A DNA stretch of 49,523 nt from Ophioceras dolichostomum. Its lineage: Eukaryota > Ascomycota > Sordariomycetes > Magnaporthales > Ophioceraceae. The position numbers were made by a program, and so were the translations under genes. The stretch lies in contig PYST01000298.1 in NCBI GenBank assembly GCA_003049485.1, positions 1 through 49,523 of the forward strand. The letters are read 5' to 3'. Below are positions 45,251 to 49,523 of this stretch, piece after piece (the first letter of the stretch is position 1; each line of letters begins with the position of its first letter). Below the pieces are notes generated by a model. It ran no database searches and was not told the DNA's origin. It saw only the letters and a program-made list of their open reading frames with translations.

Positions 45251-46980
45251 ATGCGAGCTGCATGCACAGAATGCCACTCAGCGAAGGTGAGAGAACCCGT
45301 TGCTCACTGCAGTCATCAAAAATCGGTCATCCACTTGACCAGCTCTCGCTAGCCCCAAACATGCGGCGGATGGTACTGATGCCGACAACGCACTCTGTTT
45401 CCTTACAGACCCGCTGTAGCGGCGAGAGGACAGGTTGCCAGCGATGCGTCAACGCCGGAATGGCATGCGAGTATGCCGTCTCCATGGTCGGCCGGGCATC
45501 GAAACGCGGCCGGCGACTCAACCCTCAGCGAGAACGCACTGCCACCACCGCTCGACACAGCGACATCACACCCGCGAGAAACAACTCGTTCTCGCAACAC
45601 GTCACGGCCACTTCTAGCGGCTCATCACCAGCAAGCACGGCCAACTCCTCACCCGCACCCAATTTCATCGGCGCCTTTCCACCAACATTTCCTTCCCCCA
45701 GCAGATTCTTCGACCCCCCCTGTCCAGCCGCCGGTGGCGGCAGCGGTGTGGCCTTCCCCAGTAGTCGCGGCAGCTTCAGCTGTAGCGGCAACTGCACAGG
45801 CGAGGACTTCTTCCAATCCGCACTGCTGCTGGACGCCACCACTCGGCCAATGTTTTTCGACAACACATGCTCCAACCCTTTCGACTTCTCCTCCTCTGTC
45901 GTCGCACCCAACAGCAGCTACCCTTCCAACCCCGGGACCGCCGTCCTGCACAACACAATCGTCACCACCAACGACATCACAGCCTTCAACTTCAACCACA
46001 TCGACCTCGATGACCTCGCCCAGTCTTCCTCATCCGTGCCGGCTCTATCCCGCTCCAACACAGGCCCACCGTCGTCGGCAGCAACCTCCTCCGCGGGGAC
46101 GCCCTCGCCGCGCTCGGCGCCCGCGCCGACGTTCTACTACCCACCCCCCGCGACGGCCCCGGCAACCATGACTACCACCACCATTCCCCCTGTACCTATG
46201 TATCAGGTGAAGCAGGAGCCGCCGACCAGCCATCACCAGGGGCACGCCACGCAAAACCAGCGGCCAACACAACAGGGAGTCACGCAGCCAAGCACAGGCG
46301 CCCTCTGCACCCTCGTCGAGGCCCTCGAAGTACAGCTGCGGTCGTCGCCCGCTGGCGGTGCCACCTCTATACCCATGGAACAGGTCTTACGCGCAAGCCG
46401 CGCTTGTCTCGCAGCCGCGGCACGTACGGCCGTCCCCGCCAACAACAGCGCCGCAGAGTCCTCCTCCTCCTCCTCGCCCGCCAGCAGCCGCAGCACCAGA
46501 CTAGTCCTAGTCTCAACAGCCCTCGACCTTGCGGTCAACCTCTACGAGCGCGCCGCCGACATCCAGACCGCGGCCAAAGAAGCGGCCAAAGAAGAGGCGG
46601 AAGCCGCCGCCGCCGCCGCGGCCCTGGCGTTCCCCGGCGGCAGCACGTCTGGATTCGGCGACATGTTCCGCATCAACGCCGCCGCCGCGGAGCGGGCGCT
46701 GGTCTGGGGCAGGCTGATCGCGAGGGAGGCTGCGGCATGTTTGGGGGCGGTGAGGAGGCTGAGGAGGGACGTTCTGCTCGTGGTGGCGGGGCCGGCTGGA
46801 GGAGTGGCGGTGACAATAGAGGACGGCTTCGGCGGCTTCGGCGGGGTCGGCGGTAGCGCCGGGGGTAGGGCAGGGGGAGAGCAGGCATGGCGTGCGGCGA
46901 TGGTGTGTTGGTTCAGAGAGATGGAGGGGAGGTTGGAGAGGTTGCTGGCTGGGCTGGATGGGAGGGGAGTGGGGATGTAG
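45251..46980 (+). CDS. Zn2Cys6 transcription factor, AflR-like
   Basis: Exons 45251-45286 and 45409-46980 (122-nt intron, donor GTGAGA, acceptor TTACAG) encode 535 residues. The intron splits the zinc cluster. The tiny first exon, MRAACTECHSAK, supplies C5 and C8; the second continues TRCSGERTGCQRC and supplies C15, C22, C25 and C32. Spacing is C-x2-C-x6-C-x6-C-x2-C-x6-C, a complete binuclear cluster. Without splicing the long open frame from 45229 reads through and loses the first two cysteines. A basic linker MVGRASKRGRR follows, as in AflR-type regulators. The Ser/Thr/Pro-rich middle leads to a C-terminal helical region (LCTLVEALEVQLRS, ALDLAVNLYERAADI, LIAREAAACLGAVRRL) resembling the aflatoxin regulatory domain. 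Such proteins usually control a neighbouring secondary-metabolite cluster. Confidence 0.88.
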
Positions 46981-47750
46981 TGCTGGGTGAGCATTGGATG
47001 GAGGTCTTGCTTTCCTTTTTGGGGATACGGAGTTGAGGGTGGATTCTGGACGGTTGTGTTGCCTCCTTGAGCGCTCGGGCTGTTTGTGAAGCCGTCAACG
47101 CCATCCTCGTTCGTTCTGCTGAGGATTCCTTATCAGAAAACAAGCTGAACCTGGGTCAGCGGTATTACTAGTAGTATCATATAGCCCTCGGACAACATCG
47201 GCCGCAACTTAGTAGCCCAAGCAACCCCCCTGTCATGTACACGTACGAACCCGAGTCTCCGCATCGCCGCGGCCATTTAGATATCTCTCTGATTAATACT
47301 GAGCCTTCCTCAGCTCTTCCTAGTAATCGGGTCCCAGCCTCTCGATGTTTGACACGCCGATTGGCGAGGTTCTCAACGGGGCAGATGTCCATAATTTGCG
47401 CCCCAGTCGTCCCTCGCTGCCTTCTATGACATCGTAGGTAAGTAGTGAGTACTAGTACTGTAGGGCCTATTTATTTACCTTTTATACAGGCACCGGGAAG
47501 AAGCAGAGGTTGAGATCTCGTTCTTTGGAGTCCAGCTAAGGGACAAGCTTCACTTGTCTTTCTTTCTGATCCCTTGGCGGGTAGTGATCAACAAGCGTGG
47601 ACGATGTGAGACGGATGCCTAGTCTTTTATTGAACACACATACATACCTAGATACATAGCTTCCGTCCTGTCTCTTCCCCAGTATTCTCCATCCCCACCA
47701 GTGGCATGGCGCATGCCAGTCCACGGCACCCACCAGGTAGTCCGCCATAT
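46981..47750. other. Convergent intergenic region
   Basis: About 770 bp between the Zn2Cys6 gene and a minus-strand gene. Only short unsupported frames are seen. Confidence 0.5.
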
Positions 47751-48443
47751 TCAGTCTTTTTTAACACCCGGAAGGACACGTAAACTGGTAGGCACGAACC
47801 GCGGCATCCCGTCCACGACGTCGCGCACTTCTGGAACGTCGAGGTTCGCCTCCCTCGTGCCCGTATCGAAGAGCGGCTCCCCATTGAGGGTCAGCTTGGA
47901 ATAATCTTTAGGGAGGACTGGAAGCTCAGGGAAGTCTTCGTCGAGGACTTCATACTCGGGATACCCGACTGGCACGATGCGGCTTACGACCCAGTAGGCG
48001 CGCAGGCGTCTCCAGTACCTCGAGTCGAAGTCGTCGTAGATATCGCAGGCGCCGTGCCCCCGGCCATAGTAGGTTTCGTGGTCGTATAAATACGGCTGGT
48101 ACCAGTTGCCGGCGCTAGTATTCTCCTCCTGGCCGATGTCATCCTCCTCTTGGCCCAGGCCATCCCACTCCTGGTCCAGGTCATCCTCCTCCCGTTCCCC
48201 ATATTCGAAGTCGGCGGCGTCCACACCGAGCAAATCTGCGATTTCCCTGACCCTATGGTCGGGGTGCTTGACCTGCTTGGGACAGCACATCGCCCAGCCT
48301 TGATACCAGCCTGAACCATCACGAAGGCGGCCCCACGCATCCAAATTGGGACTCGGCGAGGATGTCCAGCTCTGGGTCGAACCACCTTGGAGCGGCGGAC
48401 GATATGCTTCCAGCCCGAGTTGTGGTCGTCCAGCTGCTCTCAT
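47751..48443 (-). CDS. Hypothetical acidic protein
   Basis: A single open frame of 230 residues with no family recognised. An acidic block with three similar segments (EEDDLDQEWDG, QEEDDIGQEE) sits in the middle, followed by a Tyr/Trp-rich part (YDHETYYGRG, SRYWRRLRAYWVV). There is no signal peptide or membrane segment. The size, codon composition and coherent domain-like ending (PLFDTGTREANLDVPEVRDVVDG) support a real gene. It may be part of a larger spliced gene. Confidence 0.55.
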   Translation of the reverse strand: MRAAGRPQLGLEAYRPPLQGGSTQSWTSSPSPNLDAWGRLRDGSGWYQGWAMCCPKQVKHPDHRVREIADLLGVDAADFEYGEREEDDLDQEWDGLGQEEDDIGQEENTSAGNWYQPYLYDHETYYGRGHGACDIYDDFDSRYWRRLRAYWVVSRIVPVGYPEYEVLDEDFPELPVLPKDYSKLTLNGEPLFDTGTREANLDVPEVRDVVDGMPRFVPTSLRVLPGVKKD

Positions 48444-49253
48444 GTGCCGGTGCTGTTATCCGCGAGCACGCTGGCGACTGGGGTAATCAAGAGTGACGAT
48501 CGAACGGCCATCAGCAAGGCACCATAGACCCTGGGTGGCTCGATTGGTGCAGGTGAGAGCTTGAGGCAGAAGACCTGCAGGCTCCTGCGGTTGCCATCAG
48601 TTTAGCGACTTACCTATGTAAGACTTCGGCAAAGTGGGACGACGTCGTGGGCTTTCTTTTATTCTAGCTGTTTTGTTTTCGGAGTGAGCCAGAAAATTGC
48701 ACCCGCGAACAAGATCCTGTCTGCTAGAGTTTCTTCTCTTTCGATGGATTGCTTTTTGTCGCCGCTCGTGGCAACAACTGGCAACAACAAACGTGGGAGT
48801 GCCCGAACAAATGTTCTGTAGCCTACCCGTTGTGTAAAGGGCCACTGTAGAAAAGATTACCGGCGAATTGTAGAGCTTAGCCTTAACTAGCACCAACTGC
48901 ATCCCTTCTGTACGACAATGCGGGGCAACTTCCCGGTATCGTTTGCAGGTCGAGGCCCCGATTTGGAGGGGACCGAAAATCTCACTTCGCTCGTATGTCA
49001 CTGCGAGTCTCGGCTATCGCTTTTCTCACGTGGCTGCCACTTATCTGCCTCCGTGATCTCTGTCGACCTCCCTGACGCCCTCTTTCCCTCACGAAATGAC
49101 ACACTCTCTCTGACTCTGTGCAGGGAAATCTCACGATACACCGAGCCGGCCAGCCTTCAGACTGCGAGGATCTTCTCCCCACCCGGGAGATTTTGAAGGC
49201 AGAGCGTATATACCCTATCTGTGCTCACCAGACATAGCAAATCCACTGCCAAA
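48444..49253. other. Divergent promoter region at the right end
   Basis: About 810 bp between the minus-strand hypothetical gene and the acyltransferase. No coding exon is seen; a TATATA element lies near the acyltransferase start. Confidence 0.5.
49207..49212 (+). promoter_or_regulatory. TATA-like element of the acyltransferase gene
   Basis: TATATA lies 42 bp before the ATG at 49254, in the context GCGTATATACCC. Assigned on position only. Confidence 0.35.
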
Positions 49254-49523
49254 ATGGGGATTTTTGGCGGAAGAACGCAGCCGCCCGATGTGCCAACTGA
49301 TGAGCAGATCCCGGTGCACTTCTTCGACGATACGCTGTTGTTCCGGACCATCATCATCTCAAACATGATCGTGCTGGAAGATGCTCTGGACTCGGAAAAG
49401 CTACGCTTGTCAATGGAGAAGCTTATCGCGAGGCCTGGGTGGAGGAAGCTTGGAGGGAGAGTCAGAAGAAACGTGAGTTCCTCATCAAACAGAGCAAACG
49501 GCCCAGAATGGCAGAGACAGCAC
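49254..49523 (+). CDS. BAHD/trichothecene-type acyltransferase, 3'-truncated by the window edge
   Basis: The first exon, 49254-49472, encodes 73 residues and ends at a good donor (GTGAGT). The intron then runs to the window edge, so the conserved catalytic HxxxD motif cannot be checked. The start MGIFGGRTQPPD, then VHFFDDTLLFRTI and the ARPGWRKLGGRVRRN segment match the opening of fungal secondary-metabolite acyltransferases, where this region forms the first strand and helix of the N-terminal domain. Members move acyl groups from CoA to hydroxyl or amino groups of metabolites. Its position near the Zn2Cys6 regulator suggests a biosynthetic locus continuing to the right. Confidence 0.7.
   Translation, partial: MGIFGGRTQPPDVPTDEQIPVHFFDDTLLFRTIIISNMIVLEDALDSEKLRLSMEKLIARPGWRKLGGRVRRNVSSSSNRANGPEWQRQH

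Overview
This window is nuclear DNA of a filamentous ascomycete (Pezizomycotina, most likely a Sordariomycete). The evidence is GC-rich coding sequence, short introns of about 57-234 nt with GTRNGT-type donors and recognisable CTAAC branch points, and typical fungal families: a MON2 trafficking factor, a Yap-like bZIP, a Zn2Cys6 regulator with an AflR-like tail, a GH10 xylanase and a Cup1-like LYR protein. I rebuilt exon-intron structures by hand from splice signals, reading frame and family similarity. No transcript data or database search was available, so family names rest on recognised motifs.

Left part (1-12.6 kb): the 3' part of a dienelactone hydrolase-family gene; a SAM methyltransferase on the minus strand; divergently from it, a mitochondrial stomatin-like protein; a six-exon MON2 gene on the minus strand; and, divergent from MON2, a diverged UEV/MMS2-like ubiquitin-conjugating variant. 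These look like ordinary core genes. Middle (13-26 kb): a Cup1-like LYR-motif protein with an unusual nine-residue tandem repeat, a bZIP factor, a protein kinase with a coiled coil and a disordered tail, a secreted GH10 xylanase and a multi-pass membrane protein.

The most interesting region is about 27-39 kb. At 27.4 kb there is a secreted acidic precursor with five Kex2-type (KR/RR-bounded) repeats built on a GDTPWGI-like core, the layout of fungal repeat peptide precursors. It is followed by a glutathione-dependent formaldehyde-activating (GFA) protein. About 3.5 kb further on lies a 1,729-residue fusion: a PrnB/DUF1864-like domain of the indoleamine dioxygenase superfamily, a P450-reductase-type FAD/NAD(P)H module without an FMN domain, a cytochrome b5 domain, and a long unrecognised C-terminal region. 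It reads as a self-sufficient haem enzyme that carries its own electron supply. A link between this enzyme and the tryptophan-bearing repeat peptide is only a hypothesis.

Right part (40-49.5 kb): a gene-poor stretch with one possible small spliced gene, then a Zn2Cys6 regulator whose zinc cluster is split by an intron, an unrecognised acidic protein, and the first exon of an acyltransferase running off the right edge. The regulator and acyltransferase suggest the border of a secondary-metabolite locus outside the window.
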